Assembly: GCA_036583965.1 (NCBI GenBank)
Contig: JAZBQD010000027.1
Span: forward strand, 5,970,187 to 6,034,186
Origin: Prunella strophiata
Lineage: Eukaryota; Chordata; Aves; Passeriformes; Prunellidae
Direction of reading: 5' to 3'
Length of the DNA: 64,000 nt
Within the stretch, counting starts at the first letter, position 1, and each line of letters starts with the position of its first letter. A model generated the notes under the pieces. The model was not told the origin of the DNA. It searched no databases and was given only the letters and a program-made list of their open reading frames with translations. Positions 45,801 through 60,800 of the stretch are shown here, in pieces. The translations under genes were made by a program, and so were the position numbers.

Positions 45801-48800
45801 CCCACATGACACCACTCCATTGAGCTGCCTCCTTTGTTGGCTCTGGAAGCAGCACTCAGCAGTGACAGTGGTTGAGAAGTTGGTGTTTGTCTGACAGTGG
45901 CACGAGATACAGAATTTGGATTCACAGAATTAAGGATCCTCCAGGATCATCCAGTCAAGTCATTAACCCAGCACCACTTTGGGTGAATTTCAGTTATGGC
46001 AAAAATAACAGGAGTGAAACACTTCCCCATGTAGAGACTGAGTCCCCCTGTGCCTCTGTCTTACCCTAACCACCAGTTAGACACAGGAAAGGGCACAATG
46101 ACCTCTGGTGGCAGTGGGCAGCCCTGGGACCCATGGCTGCACACCCAGAGCTGAGAGCCTGGAGCTGGTGCAGCACGAGGAGCTCCTGCTCGCCCGTGGG
46201 GCTCTGCCAGCTGACTGCCCATGTGGGCACCTGGCATCCTCCCCACCGAGGGCAGCAGCTACACCACAGCTACACCACTGCTCCACCACTGCTGCCTGCA
46301 CTGTCAGAGGTGCAGGACCTGACTGCACAGCTGTGCAGCTCAGCTAGCAGGCACTGACAGCTCCCAGCTGCAGCACCCCAGCAGCAGCTCCTTCTGTGAC
46401 ACAATAAATCCAAGAGGGACCAGCTCGGTGCTCTCAGCCTGTCATGTTCCCTCTGCCCACATACAAGCACATAGACAATGCACATTCATAGCCCAGCACA
46501 CTGCAGAGCTATGTGGAAGCAGAGGAAGTTTAGCACGGCTTCCTCTGCTGGCTGGTGGATTTCACATTCTGTATTTCTTAGGGTCACCATTTCCTCATTC
46601 AACCCAAACCATACTCACAGGCTCCCAAGCCAAGTATTTCCTATCTTACCTTCATTTTTTTGAGACCCTGTTTTGCAGCATCTGCACAAATTCCTCCTTG
46701 TTAAAGGGAACAGGCTGGGTTTTGCTTAGAAGTAGGATAAAGCTGAAGCAGCTCCTAAGGCCCAAGGCATATGAGCAGAGAGAGCCCTTCTAGCTGCAGA
46801 GCTGAGCTGGGCAAGGAGAGAAGTGTGTTTTAAGCAAGTAGTTCAGTTCTTACCTTCCACTATACTGGATTTGGCAAGGAAGCCTGAAGAGGATTTTAAA
46901 GCTCCACTGAACACAAAGAAGCTGGCACCAGTCACTGCAACAACAACAACAGGGGAGATTTAGTGAGGCTTTTGTCAAAGCAATACCTTACCCAAGAATC
47001 AGGTATCAGCTCTATCAGCTAGAGAGGTGATTATCCTGAATCAGGACAAATGCTACTTGGAATTATGGTGCCTGTATTGCACATCATAAGCTTGGATATG
47101 CAAAGGCAAATCACCCAGTTACTTTCTAAACTGGGCAACAGTTTTTGTCTAAGTTAATGAATGCTTGTCACTCTCCCTCTCCATGTCCTACACACCTCTT
47201 GAGTTTCAGAATTAATAATTTTGGGCAACCAAGTACACAATTAACTTCTGAAGGTTCCCACACAGGTGGCAGATTGTGAGTGAGCTGTGTATGGATCACA
47301 CCAACACCACCCACCAGCAAGGCCACAGCTCAAAGCCACTTGACTTAAAGGAAAATGATCTTCAATGACTACTAAGCATCATGACATTCCTGCTGGAAAT
47401 CCCTCATCTTGTCCCATAGGTGAAGTTAAGAGAAGTCAGACAAGACCATCAGTCCCATGCCAGTACACTTGCTGGAGTCACCAGTGATACTTGCAAACCA
47501 TCCAAATCAGCCTCTGCCTTGTTTTCATTTAGAGATTGTATAAATGTCTGCCAGAAATGTCCCCAAACACACAGCATTTAAATTCTCAGCACACAGTTGC
47601 TGCAGCCTCTCAGCCTACTGTAACAAAAATATACCCTGGAAATTAGATGGTCTAATTAAGGTGAAAATGAGAAGTAGCTTGAAGATGCATTATTACAAGG
47701 CTGCTGTGGTTGGTTATTCCTACTGAACTTTCTGTCCTACTGAATCTAGTCTTTCTTTCACATAGTGTAGGTCAAGCACAGGCAACCACAACCTCACCTG
47801 CACATCCCATAATGCCAAAGCCAGCTCTCATTATTAATGGAGAGGTGCTGCCTAAGCCAGTTCCAGCACAAACCTGCCCAGTCAGGGACGGTCAGTGGTC
47901 AGACTGATTTTCTCTAACAAAAACTGGGTGAAACCCAGCCAAACCCAGCTGTAGCCAATTCCCAAAGCTGGGGAAGCCACACAGGGGCCAGAGCAGCAGA
48001 GCCAGGGCCCCCCTCACCTTTCCTGGGCTGGTTGTGGATGCTGATGGCCTGTGTCTGGTAGTTGCCGTCGTCGTTCTGCACGCACACCAGGTGCGAGTCT
48101 GCCTTCTCGTTGAAACACGCTCCCCCTGCCAGCACGTGCTCGTTGGATTTGTTCATGGCTTTCATCATCTGCAAACACAAAGCTTTAGCATTCCCACCCA
48201 GCTCCTCAAGCACTTCCATAAATAGGTGGTTCTTGGAGCAGTTTGATCAGAAGCTTCTCAAGTTCTCATATTCCATGTCAGGTTTTAGCACTCAGAACCA
48301 TAAACTGCTTTTGAGAAGAGGGTTCAGTTCTTTTTCTGCCTGGATACTTTAAAGTGCCATCCTGTGTGCAATTAAGATAAGTGGTATAAGGGACAGCTGA
48401 GCTACAGAAATTGCAAAAGCTGTTATCTTTACCTGGTTTTAAAAATACACAGGGAAACAAACCATGAGAAAAACCCTGGGAGGAAATACTTGGCTTGTGT
48501 ACACAACTATAGTTCTTAATGACATAAATCATAAACTGGGATCAATGTTCCCAATTTAAGACTTTTAAAAAATATCCACATTTTTTTTTCTGTGCAAAGG
48601 AGGCCTCCAGAAAGCATCCAAAAAAGTTTGTGACACATTTGCCCTTCTGCTGTCATCTAACATACACCAAGTTACACACCTCGACACAATACCCTTGTAA
48701 ATTATATCCTTTCTTTTCTCCACTATTCCTCTTCATGGAGGCTCAGACTTGGTGATTTTTGATACAAAAAAAAACCTGAGGGAGTCACCCAACTCTGGAA

Positions 48801-51800
48801 TTTGTTTCAAACAGGAAAATGACATGTTTGCTTAAAATAAAAAAAGTCAAATTAAACGACACAAATCCCCCCGCAGTGAAAACCCAGAAAAATACTGAAT
48901 TATTTGACATCTCCTAGCAGCACTCACACTCCCACCTCTGCTTCCTGGAGCTCATAAGCATGCAGGCTACACACAACACATTTGTCTCTCTCAGTCCAAT
49001 GTAAAACCTTAATTACAGTGTCAGGAACATTAACTGATGCTTGCTATTGACAAATGTGCACAGGTGTAATGTTTGGGGAGGAAACTTAATTAAGATTTTG
49101 CATCAGACAACAGTGTCTGTCATTATCCAGCTGATCATGCCATGCTCCAGAAACTGGATTTTAGCTCCAGAACAGCCACCTTTGCAGAGCCCAGCAGTTG
49201 CCTTCAGCACAAGAAGAAACAACTGGATGTGGCAACTATGCTTCCTTAAAAGGCAACTAATTAAGAAATTACAGTCACCTTTGCTGAGGGACTAAACTGA
49301 CAACTAGCACCCTCTAAGCTTTAGAAAATTTAAGTAATTTTGAAGACAAAAATATGTATTTAATAGAAAAACTATATATTGATGTGTCATTTGTTAATCG
49401 TCATCAGGTTGAATTTTCAAAAAATTCAACGTCATCAGGTTGAATTTTCCCCATTTAATACACGCATGAGATTTCAAATTAGTTTTTCACTTTTTAGATT
49501 TGAAAACATCTGAGTAACAGTCCTTTCTAATTAAATAAAAGTAAAGGTCTTATTATTTAATTCATCTTGAGACTGACTCAGCTGGTTAGAGGAAGGTGAT
49601 GGTAACACCAAGGTCACGGGTTTGATCCCTCTATGGGCCATTAACAGTTGCAATGATCCTTGTGGGTCCCTTCCAACTCAGAATAGTCTGTGAATCTTAA
49701 TTCAAAGTAAACTCATGAAAAATTACCATTAATACAACTTTTCAAATGAATCACAAGCTGTGAACAATATTAAGTAAGTAACAATTTCTCCATTTAAAAA
49801 GCTGAATCCTTGCATCACACCTGGAAGGGAGCCTGAGCACAGTGCAGAGGTTTTGCTAATCCCTGACACAGGAATTCCCTCTCAGTCCTGCTCAGTCCAT
49901 GCCTGGCACAAGTGGAGCTGACACCTTGCAAACACCAGGCACAGCTGACACTGAACTGCACTGTCTGTGCTATTCCAGACTGAATTAATTCAAACCTCAC
50001 TGACCTCTTCCATTCTGGCACAACTGCATCAAAAATTAAAACACCTTTTAACAGACCCTTTATCTTCATCAATTTCATCTTTTTCAAACTTCATAAAAGA
50101 ACACTATTTTTTCAATGAATTTTTTTTAGTCACTTATTTTGCTCAAATGCTCCTTGCAGGGAAATTCCCTCTTGAGATAAAGCTGCATTCTGCTCTGATC
50201 TTACAAGAACTTTTAAAAATACCATTCTGCTCAGGAGGTTTGCTCTCACCCCAGCTCTGACAGGTTTCAAACGACCAAGTTACCCCCCTCTCTTCAGACA
50301 GAACACGAAATCAATCCCTTCTCCACTGTTCCCTTTCATTGCTGCTCAAATACCTCCTCCCCCAGCTTTCTCTAGTTAGCAGCACTAACTCCTACAGATG
50401 CTGACTGATTTATTCACACCAGAAATCAAGTATAGAATTTCAATGTTGAGGGAACTTTTACATAAAATAATCAGCAATCTAACAAATACTACAAAATGCT
50501 TTGAGTGGGAATACACAACAATTGAGAAAAGTTAATGCATGTTTTCTTCCTAGTTTACCTCGAGTGTAAGGTTTGTCAACATACTTGCTCAAATCAAACA
50601 TATGACACTTATGTAAACAGTTCAAAAACCTGAAGAAAAAGAGTTTAAGAGTTTAATTAATAGTAAATGGAACTGCATTCTTCCTGTGAAGCCAGGCTCA
50701 TTCACTTCCAGCAGCTGTGTGCCTCACACAGTTACTATTTGCTTTTGAGGCATTTTTCCTTAATGGTAGTGAATAAAATAAAAATTCCTCTGGATCCCAG
50801 GTACTCCAATCACAAAGAAACTGTACATAAATTTATGTTTTATAAGCATTACCTCATTATATCTGTTGCTAGGTATTTTGATGCTGGTTTTTCTGACTTC
50901 CATATCAACCACTAAACCTTGGACCACAGGCAGTGTGTACTGGTAGTTTCTGAAGTCCTGAGAATTAAAACAAGATTTCAAGTTAGCCATGATGATCACC
51001 ATTAACACTGTAGGTTTCATAACTATCCTGGTGACTACTGCTTAGCCCATTCAAATAATTGTAATCAATGACTGGAAGGCAGGGAGGGACAGAGACACCA
51101 CAGCATGTAACCCATGTAATTGCAGTACACAAATGAAAAAATATCTCTTACATCAAAATTAATGTTCTCCAACCTTGAATATCATCACTGTATTTAAGAA
51201 AATTTGCTCTCTGTGTTCTGTTACAGAACAGAACAGAGTTATTAGTTTTTCTAGCAGTGAGATTAAGTCATGCATCAAAGAGAATTTCCTATATTGAAAA
51301 TACTTGCAAAGTAGGAAGAGATAATAACATCCCTTCATTTGGAGCACGATGTAATCAGAGAGCTATGACTGCACACTGTGATGACCCAGCATTTCTGAGG
51401 AAGCAGTCTAAGCAAACAATGCACTTATTTCAAGATCCAAACATCCTCCAGCAAACAGGTCTGGGATATTGATTTGGGTACCTTGCTACAATTCACTGTG
51501 TTGCTGAAAGCTAAAATCCACTCTCAGTAACTGCAAAATCCCAACTGCTTATTCTTGCATGTCCTGGACCTCCCAGCTACCTGGGAGCCCCCATCTGCCC
51601 ACACAGATCCACTCACACCAATGGCATGCACAGATTCCATCACAGACTTACTGCAAGGAGGTTCATGATGGTGTGTCCAGTCTCTCCAAACAAAGGCTTA
51701 CGGAATCTGACACTAAAAAGTGGGCATGGATAAACTGGAATAAAACAGAAAAGAACAGGTCAGATGGAAATTTACATACTCAGATTGTGCAAAACCAGAC

Positions 51801-54800
51801 CCAAATATCTCCTTGGCTGAATGTGGTAAGCAGAGAAGAGAGTGGGAAGACTGGAATTTAAAAAGCAAAAGAGCAGAAGGGTTCAACATTATAATGACCT
51901 CACATGTGTCATGGCTGCTTGCCCACCATGCTAGAAACAAGAATAATTAGGTGGAAAGCTGACAGGTGCCACACTGCAGGACTGAACTGAGTGACCTGGG
52001 CCCTGATGGCAAAGATGACCTTTCTAAGTGCTTTCTCAGGCTACTTCTTGGAAATGGCTTCTATTTTTGCATAACCATCCTGCTGCTCTCCACTACAGCA
52101 TCATCAGTCTTTCAGTTCTGTGGCTGATATGTGACATTCAAGTGATAACCCAGATTATTTTATTTCCTGTTTGCATTATTTCGTGAGAGTGTGGCAAACT
52201 CCACAGGGGTACATCAAAAACAATTTAAAGGACATTTATGGTATGTCAGTGATGTAAAAAATCTGCATTCCTTGGCTGACATCCATACCTGTAAAACATC
52301 TGTGATGCAATTCTGAGTGCAGGGCATGGATCTGGCTGCATTACGTTATGTTGCAGCAGAAGCCATCACAATGCTTGGAACATGACTCATGCACTGGTAC
52401 ATAATGCCAAGGTTTCCTAAACACATGTTTGAAGGAGGATTCCTAAGCTATCCTCAGGCAAACACTCAGCCTGATTTCCCCAAATGCCACACTCCCAGTT
52501 CCCAGCGTGGCCAGAAGGGACTGCAGAGCACTCAGCATCATGTGAATAACATGAGGATTTCCTGATGGAAATCAGCTCCAGCCTCTGCACACTGATTTGA
52601 TACCTGAAAGCAGCACACACCACATGCAACCAACCCCTGCACAGTGCCCTGAGGCACCAGCAAGGGCTGAATTTCCTGAGTCTGCCACCCTGGTTTCAAG
52701 CTCCATCCCAGATGCATCCAATTCCCTGAGCCTGAGTGTTGGGCTGATCTGTGGATGCTCAGCAGATGTTTTCTGCACACCCAGCAACCCAAAGGCCTCC
52801 TACAGCTGATCTGCACAGCCAGCAGCACTGCACAAATGGCTGGATTCTGCCAGCCCCACCAGCAAGGAGGATGGAAGGAAACCCAGGAAACCTGGGCCAC
52901 AAAAGCAGCACCTTCCAGGGAGAAACTGAGGCAGTGCCCTGCAGTTGCAACTGGGACAGCTCAAGGGAGTATGTCTAAATCCAAACCACAGCTGTAGGGA
53001 TGATGCAAAGCCTGGCTTCCCAGGTACTTTTCTTTGTCACTATCAAAACACCTCTTTCTGTGCTCAGATGTCACATCCAAAACATGAGCATTTTTGTTTG
53101 TTTTTCAAAATACTGATGGGAATAAATGCACTACTTTAAAAATGCCTGCAGATACACACAAAAACCTACACACCTTTAACATGAATGTTTCTTTGGACAA
53201 GTTTAACCTTCAGTCCTCCTCCTCAGAAGGCAAATTTTGAAGATTTTATTTTTCTCCTCTGTCCAGCAACCCACATATTTTCTGAAAAATTTGCAATGTT
53301 CTCAAAACTTCAAACATTAAAGCGACAAATCTCTGCACAGCAAAGTATGAAACTTATTTTGTTAAAATGTTCTGAAAGAGTTCTGGGAAAAATTAGTAAC
53401 AGACCATTTTCATAGTAATTTAGATTAATGAGATGTGCCAATTAAAACTGCAGATGAGTAAGACATACAATTTTTGGCCCATCATGGTGGACAAACTGCC
53501 AGTAATGTCTTTGCTCCAGCAATGGTAAATGTCTTTTGAAAATTATTTTAACTTAACTTTATGCCAATTTCCTGCTAACTGCTAAGATTTTGTTCAGATG
53601 AAACATTCTCTCCAGCCTATTTATGATTAGTTCCAACAGAATTTTTGCAACAAACTGCCAAGTTTGTTGCCCCTGCACACATATTGTTACTCTCTGGAAA
53701 ATGAACACAGTTTTAAAAATCTAAAAGCAAATTGTCTTTCATTTCAGCATGAAAGAGCTTAACATCTCAAAGCTCTCCCTTGTGCTAACTACACCAGCTA
53801 ATCAGACTTGTTCTGCACATAACTCTCAGGTCACTAAATGGATACAAACATGCTCAGAACTAGATTTATGTCCACAAAAACCTCCCTGAGGACCCAGCAG
53901 AGTTGCAAAAAGGCTTTTTGCCTGCACTGAGGGTCTGAAACACAGCTATTCCTTGCCTGTTTGAGCCTGGGTGGCCCTGACAGATAACAATCCATGGCTG
54001 GGGGAGTGCTCTGAGCAGAATTCCTCCACTCCCCTGCACAAGTGACTCCAGCAGTGCCTGCTACTCACGCCTGTATTCAGCTCCAAGCCTCAGCATCAGC
54101 CTGATGGGGAACACTTTGGCCCAGGGGGTCTCCCACTTCTGGATGAGGATGCCAAACAAGTAGGGGGGGGTTGGGAGCACCAGGTCCTGCAGGGACTGAT
54201 AGGTCGCTGAAACGTACAAGAAGCCTCCATGTTCTTTGCTTCCAAGGAAGCTCTGGCTGAAAAAGGAGTGTCCCAGGTTGCCAACAATGTTACCTATGGG
54301 GAAAAAAAAGAGTTCATTACTTCACTGGATTGAGAGCTGTATCAAGAATGTCAGGAGTTTTTCAGAAGGGAAAAAAAATCCATGTTAAATTCACTTTTCT
54401 TCCTGGGGTGTTAATATGTATTAACCACACCTGAAACAATTATTTGCTGCACACAGGTGCTCAGGTTACCTCCTGTGTAAAAGTGCCCCAACCTGGTCTT
54501 GATACTTCCAGGGATGGGGCAGCCACAGCTGCTCTGGGCAGCCTGTGCCAGGCCCTCACTGCCCTCTCAGAATAGCACAGGAGAGTTCAGGCCAGCATTG
54601 CTGCTAAGGTGGTACCTGAAACGTCCCCCTGGCACTACAGACACACCCACACAAAGCCTTTTTTCAGTGCCTTACAGATGTTCAAGGGACTTCCACTGCA
54701 GAAGCTGCTGTGGTTTGAACTAAATTTTTGGATTCAGCTGCAATTTAAGGAGGGATGTGCACCTGGTCAAACAATTAATGTCCCCTGCTTGTCCTTCCAT

Positions 54801-57800
54801 TTAGGCAAACCACTGGGATGCCTGCTCAGACATGTACTGAAGATCTGGGTCATTTCAAGAATTACACAAAAGACTGTTTATTTCATTAGTACACTTAATG
54901 TAAAATGCAACTGAGAGAGACACAGGGGAGAAACATCACTAATTTTTATTCACATTTTACTCTTTGATGCTTCTGATTTCCAAAATTGTTTACACTCAAA
55001 TGGCTGAATGAATCTGAATGTTGATTAGGTTATTATAGCATCCAACACAGCATTTAACATCGAAGCAAAGAACCATGGTGTGATTCCTTTTATCAAATGA
55101 CAACAACAGCATGCAAATAATGTACAGAACAGCTGATCACAATTCTCCATAGGAAGATGTGAATATTAATAGTGCTGATTTGCTCTCAAAGAAAAAGACA
55201 ATTTCAGAGAGCGTGGTGTGCTTGATCACACCACTCATGAGGAATTGCATGGGATTGAGATACTCATGCAGACCTCCTGGGCTTCTGGAGCAGACCCAGG
55301 CTTTCCCACCTGCAGACAGAGACTGCTAAGTAGGAGTTTCTGCTCCTTCACCACCTCCTAACAGAGTGTTTGTATCTGAACTCAAGGTGGTGATGTGCAC
55401 ATCTCCATCTACACATCCACTGGACACTGCCTAGAGAGTTTCTTCCTTTTACACACATGATACACACACAGACAAATGCCAGGTTTCAAGTAAGTAAAAA
55501 TAAGAGTCACAGAAGTGCTACTTTGACATCCTCAGTAATACAAGTTATAATAACACAGCTATTCCAGCCCTCCCTCTGGAGATATGGCAATACTGCTTTG
55601 CACCCCTCCAGACCACCTAGGCACAATCATCACTCAATACTGTCCTTCACACTACCTTGGGTCCTCCCGGTAGTCCTTTACACATAATGACTGGCAGGTT
55701 GTAAACAAAAGGCTCCTTTTATACTCCAACTAACAAATAAGCTCAAGGGGTTCCTTATTTTTGAAATTTCAGGGCCCCTTTGTGGATTTTTTTTCCTGTA
55801 CCCACAAATGCTGCACAAAGTTATTAGGTTCCCTGTTAGAAGGTGACAGCTTTGGCAGCCCAGCATCCCATAGCAGGGTGAGGCTTATTCAGAGCTTGCC
55901 ACTGTCCTGCAAAGCCAACCTGTAATTTTACAGATACACACAGGCCAAAGCTGACATGATCACCCAGATCAAACTCCAGGAACTCTTAGAGTGGCTACAA
56001 GTTCTCAGCTGAGCATACTTGATGAAAAGTAGCTACTGGTCAAACTACCATGAATAACAGAGCCACATCAAATGTCAGCTGCTGAGAATCCCTGCTCCTT
56101 CCCAATGTGCAAATGCAGCTCTGTCAGCTGTGCTGGGACACTAATGCCTGCTCAGTGAAACACCAATGCACCAACATAGGCATCCTGCTAGTGAGTGCAA
56201 ACCAGTGTATCCACTGGTGTTCATGAGAAAGATTTTCACTTATCTAAAATAGCTGCTGGCACTCGTTTGCTTTTGCAGTTTCCACCTACCCTCACTAATC
56301 GCCTCTTCTTCATTTATACTTCCTTTTCCCCTTCCCATCTGTTCTTACCCAAATAGAGCTACAGGCCTGATAATAAAGTTACTTGGTGAGGTTCTCAGTT
56401 CCAACAACATGAGCACAATAATCCTTTTTACCCTTCAAGTGTATGACGTGTACAAACTGCTGAACTGCACTGAGTTCTGCCCCCTTTTCTGTGTATTATT
56501 TTCTGTGTGTGAGGCCAGGCAAAGTGCAGCTGTACAATCCTGTATGGATCTGAGACGTGTGGCACTGCCCACTGGAATGACAAAGCAACCAGACATTTCC
56601 ACTTGAGACTGGTGCCAAGTGCTGCAGTAGAAGGGGATGACTACTTATTTTTTCTGTTTCAGGAGATGGAGCCTCAAGGCTCACACGCCTGGGATGCCTT
56701 AATAATAATTTTTCAGCCAACGGAAACGTGGAAAAAAACCTCAGAGTTGAATCTGCAACTCAGCTGCTCAGCCCTTTCCTTCCATAAGCCACAGCATCAT
56801 AAATTACTTCTTCTGACACAAGCAGCTTGCACAGTGCAAGATCCAAGAGGCTGCCACCACTTTAAGAGGACAAATTACTGGGATTAGGTAGCTGTGCTGC
56901 AATTCATTATTTATAACAGCTTAAGAGCCAGGATGTGGACAGCATGGGAAGAAGCAAGTGTTTTCCTACACACTTCTTTAGTGCTCTTTTCAGTCAGCAC
57001 AACCAAGTCAAAAAGCCTCTTTGGGCTTGTCCCTCAAACATTGCTGCCCTGAGCAGGGGTTGTCAGTCTTTCCTGCCCTGTCTCTCTGAAGGTGATTCCA
57101 AGCCAAGGCCCCACTGAGAAGTTGCTATTCCCAGCCTGACATTGTCAAACCAAGCCCACTGCACCATTACACATTTTAAGCACAGAACTGTTTCAGAGGC
57201 TTGCAGAGAAAGTGTAGGCGTCAGAAAAACCTTCAAAAATAACTATCCTTTGCAAAAGCATGTAATTTAATTTAAAACATATCACAACTTCCTTTCTAAT
57301 GAGGCAATCTCAGAGTGAGCAGAAAGGTGCCTTTCCATATATTAAGTTCCAGCACCTGACATCAGACAAGTGACATTATTTAGGAACTGCTTTAAGTGTG
57401 CATGATGCATCTAAAGTAGTTCTGCACGAGGTCAGTACTTACTCTCTTCTCAATTATACTGTGTTATCCTTGACTTTAAATCCTAATCATCCCTGCAAAG
57501 TTCTCCAGAGAAAAAAAGATGCTTTTATCTATAATGTTTTGAATTCTTCACTTAGATATCTTTCTGTGATGAACAATGTGCTTTGTATAGCAGTTTGGCA
57601 ATCCCTTCTGGCCTCAAAATAATCTATACTAGGAAAGGTAGATGGGGAAAAAAAAATATTCTTGCATTTGTTTATTGCCCTCAATGTGTGGTGAAGCCAG
57701 TTAGGTACTTTTACCAAAAAACAGTGAAGTTAAATTCTTAATGTATGCTTCCTATCTTTTGGTTAATTCCAGGTCAGAAAAAGGTAATGGCATCCAGACT

Positions 57801-60800
57801 CAGGCAAGGCATTTATCTGTGGCCTGGGGAAGTCCATCCAGCCTCATTCCAGTGCCATCCAGAACAGCCAGGAACTGCCATGTACCAAACTCTGCTGGCA
57901 TCCGGAAACCCCAGCACCCCAGTCCTGCAGCAGGAGATGCAAAGCAATATTCACCTGTGAACAATCTTGCCAGATGGATTTTCTTCAAAAGCAAATGAGC
58001 ACATTTCCTTTGGAAAAGGAACACAAACCAAATCATTCCAAGAGCCACAAACAGCTACAGAAGAGCCAAGATCATGAATGTACCTTGATGCCCTAACACA
58101 TCTGTAGCAGATGCCAACACTGAGAAAAACTTTGATATCAGCTCCACATTCAAAGTTCTGGCCATGGTCAGCACCTCTTTATTGAAACAGATCAGAAAGT
58201 AATTTGGAAACAACTTACTCCTATTGCCAAGGGCCATAATGCTTCATTTACTACCAGTGAGAGCAGCTGCTGCCAGCACCCAAAACTTTCTCAGGCTACT
58301 CTGTGGCAGTCTTCCTAACAGCACTCACTCACCTCATGTGAAGTTTGATTTTGTCCCCATCTTTCCACAGACCAATTACAGGGGTGCATTACTTGGTTAA
58401 CCTGTTCTCTGTTCAGAACATCTACATGGGCTTCTTTACAGATCCACTATTAACTTCCACCATATTTAATTAAAACCACACTGGGTAAAAAAAGCACAAA
58501 CTGTGTCTGGGATAGACCCACCCTCACAAGGAATATCCCCAAAACCCAGGGTGACCACAAAGCCATTTCAGGCAGTTGCCAGATTTACATTTCCACTACA
58601 AAAGTAACAGTAGCTTTTATTGTCTTCCAGCACAGAGCTGCTGCACATGGGCATCTCTGGCAGCACTACATTAACACATCCAACTGCCTCAAAGTACCCA
58701 TTCAGATGGACAGAAGTCCTCATTTTCCCATTCACTGCCAGGCTTATAGCCAACAGACAAGGATAATCATGGGATTACTACTACAGCAGTGCAACTACTA
58801 CAACCACAACAGAAATCATTAGCTTCCAATTTCAAAACAAGAAAAGCAACACAGCAGGGAGCTTGATGACAGAGGGGCCAGAGGAAAAGTAAAGTGATGA
58901 AAAGTGAGCAGCAACAAATACTTGCCTTAACTGACTTTATTTTTTTATAACTTGCATGTGTACAGCCTACAGTGAAAAATGCCAATTTTTTCCTTCAAAA
59001 TCTATCTGCTGCCATCCTACCAGAGCCAGCCTGCAAACAACACCCAGCACAGAGGGCAGGACTGTGCCTCCAGAACAAGTTATCCCTTCAGGAAAGCGGA
59101 AACATCTGGGAAGAGGCATGAATACATACAAGTATTTTGTGCTTCTAGGCTTGAGCACAGAATTCAAGCTCCTAAATTCATGTGACTCATGAAGAAATCA
59201 TTTGCTATGGATTGGGCTTTAATCCAACAAACAAAAAAGGGATGCTGTGTTTTCCTGCTGAAAACAAGATCAAGAAGTCTAAAATCACTTCACAGCAATA
59301 TCAACAACATTAAAAGTAATTCTTGTTTCCATTCCAATAAAAAGTACTGTATGTGCCCTTTTATTTTATTACTGTTTTTTAGGAAAACTTATACTAAAGG
59401 AAATAAATAAAAAACATCCATAGAATTTATTTCAGTTTCCTGATACAGAACATATTTAAGCCCATGTATTATATAATGAAAAATGAAATGGAGAGGCAGG
59501 CTGTTAAATAGTCTCTAAATTCTACTGGGAATTCTTGTTTGCTCTAAATGTCTCAATCATCTTATTGCCAGGAGAGGTGCAGTACCTCTGAAATGAACAG
59601 CTTGGAAAGCACGGCTCCACCTACAAGAGCAGAACTGCTAACCACTTCCAAGGGATTACAGACACCCAACTGAAGCCCCTACAGCATCACCTCCTCTCTG
59701 CCTGAATAATGTTTAAAGCAGCCAAGTTACAAATATGCTAACAGATCCTTCTGCCTCTCAAACAACGCGTGCCTTGGAAAGAAAAAAAGGATGGATGTTG
59801 AAAGAGCATTCCCAAGTGCTTTGGGAATTCATCAAGGTGCACTATCTACAAAAGCTGCAGGCATTATGCAGGAACTGAAGGTGTCTGTCTACTCATCCTT
59901 CATGTCTGAAACACAACACACAGCAGATCCTACCAAAAGAAAACACACAGTGGAATTCTTCAACAGCGACATTCGGTTTCTGATTAAGAATTGTACAATA
60001 GTCAGCAGCTCCTTGCACCAGTGGTATTGTAGGATATCAAATTACTACCACTACAGTACTAAAAAAAGAATTCCAAATACATTATGTAGGAGTAATAAAT
60101 TATGTATTTCTGTAGTGTAATTATACAGAACTTCATAGCAATATACACACCAAGCTGGATTTATATCTGCAATATACATATATACACATTTATATACACA
60201 TGCTTGTCATTTTTCATATCTATCTCCCTCTGAATAACATCATTATAAGACAATGAAAATGAATTGAGGTTTAGAATAGTAGTTGTATGCCATGCACACA
60301 AGATCCATTATGACATGAGAAAATACATTCTGAACCTGGCAACCTCTCTGGACAAGCTGACCTTTATTGTACAAAGATATTTTAGGAAACAAATATCTTT
60401 CATTATTTTATTAAAGTATTGGATTCAATCACTCCAAAGGCATTACGAATGATAAGGAGAACCTCTTGTAAATGTATTTTCAGCATATAACCTTAATGTG
60501 ATTCAATTTCACCTCAGGAAAACAAGCTGTATCTTCTGATGAGTGGAACTAAATACTTGCATATTTCTTTATGCAAGGATTTTTGAATTCTAAGGTCCAA
60601 CAATAATACCTAGAAATGGAAGCCTATTTACTTAGTAAATATAAAATGTGCAATGGTTTATATAAAAATCTTGCAATCAAGATACAAAAATTCAAAATTC
60701 AGGGATAATTCCTGAAACGCTCTACAGTTCATTCTGGGCACACATATTCATATATTATTTTAAAATATAAATAGGATCTCTGCAATGTAGTAATAGACAC

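Noticed and set aside
49566..49640. Functional tRNA-Ile gene
   Set aside because: The anticodon loop and stems are degraded, and the sequence runs straight into a CR1-type tail, so it is a SINE head.
52400..52990. Cluster of medium open frames on both strands in a ZFYVE9 intron
   Set aside because: They are mutually overlapping in several frames with no splice or domain support, consistent with local GC enrichment.
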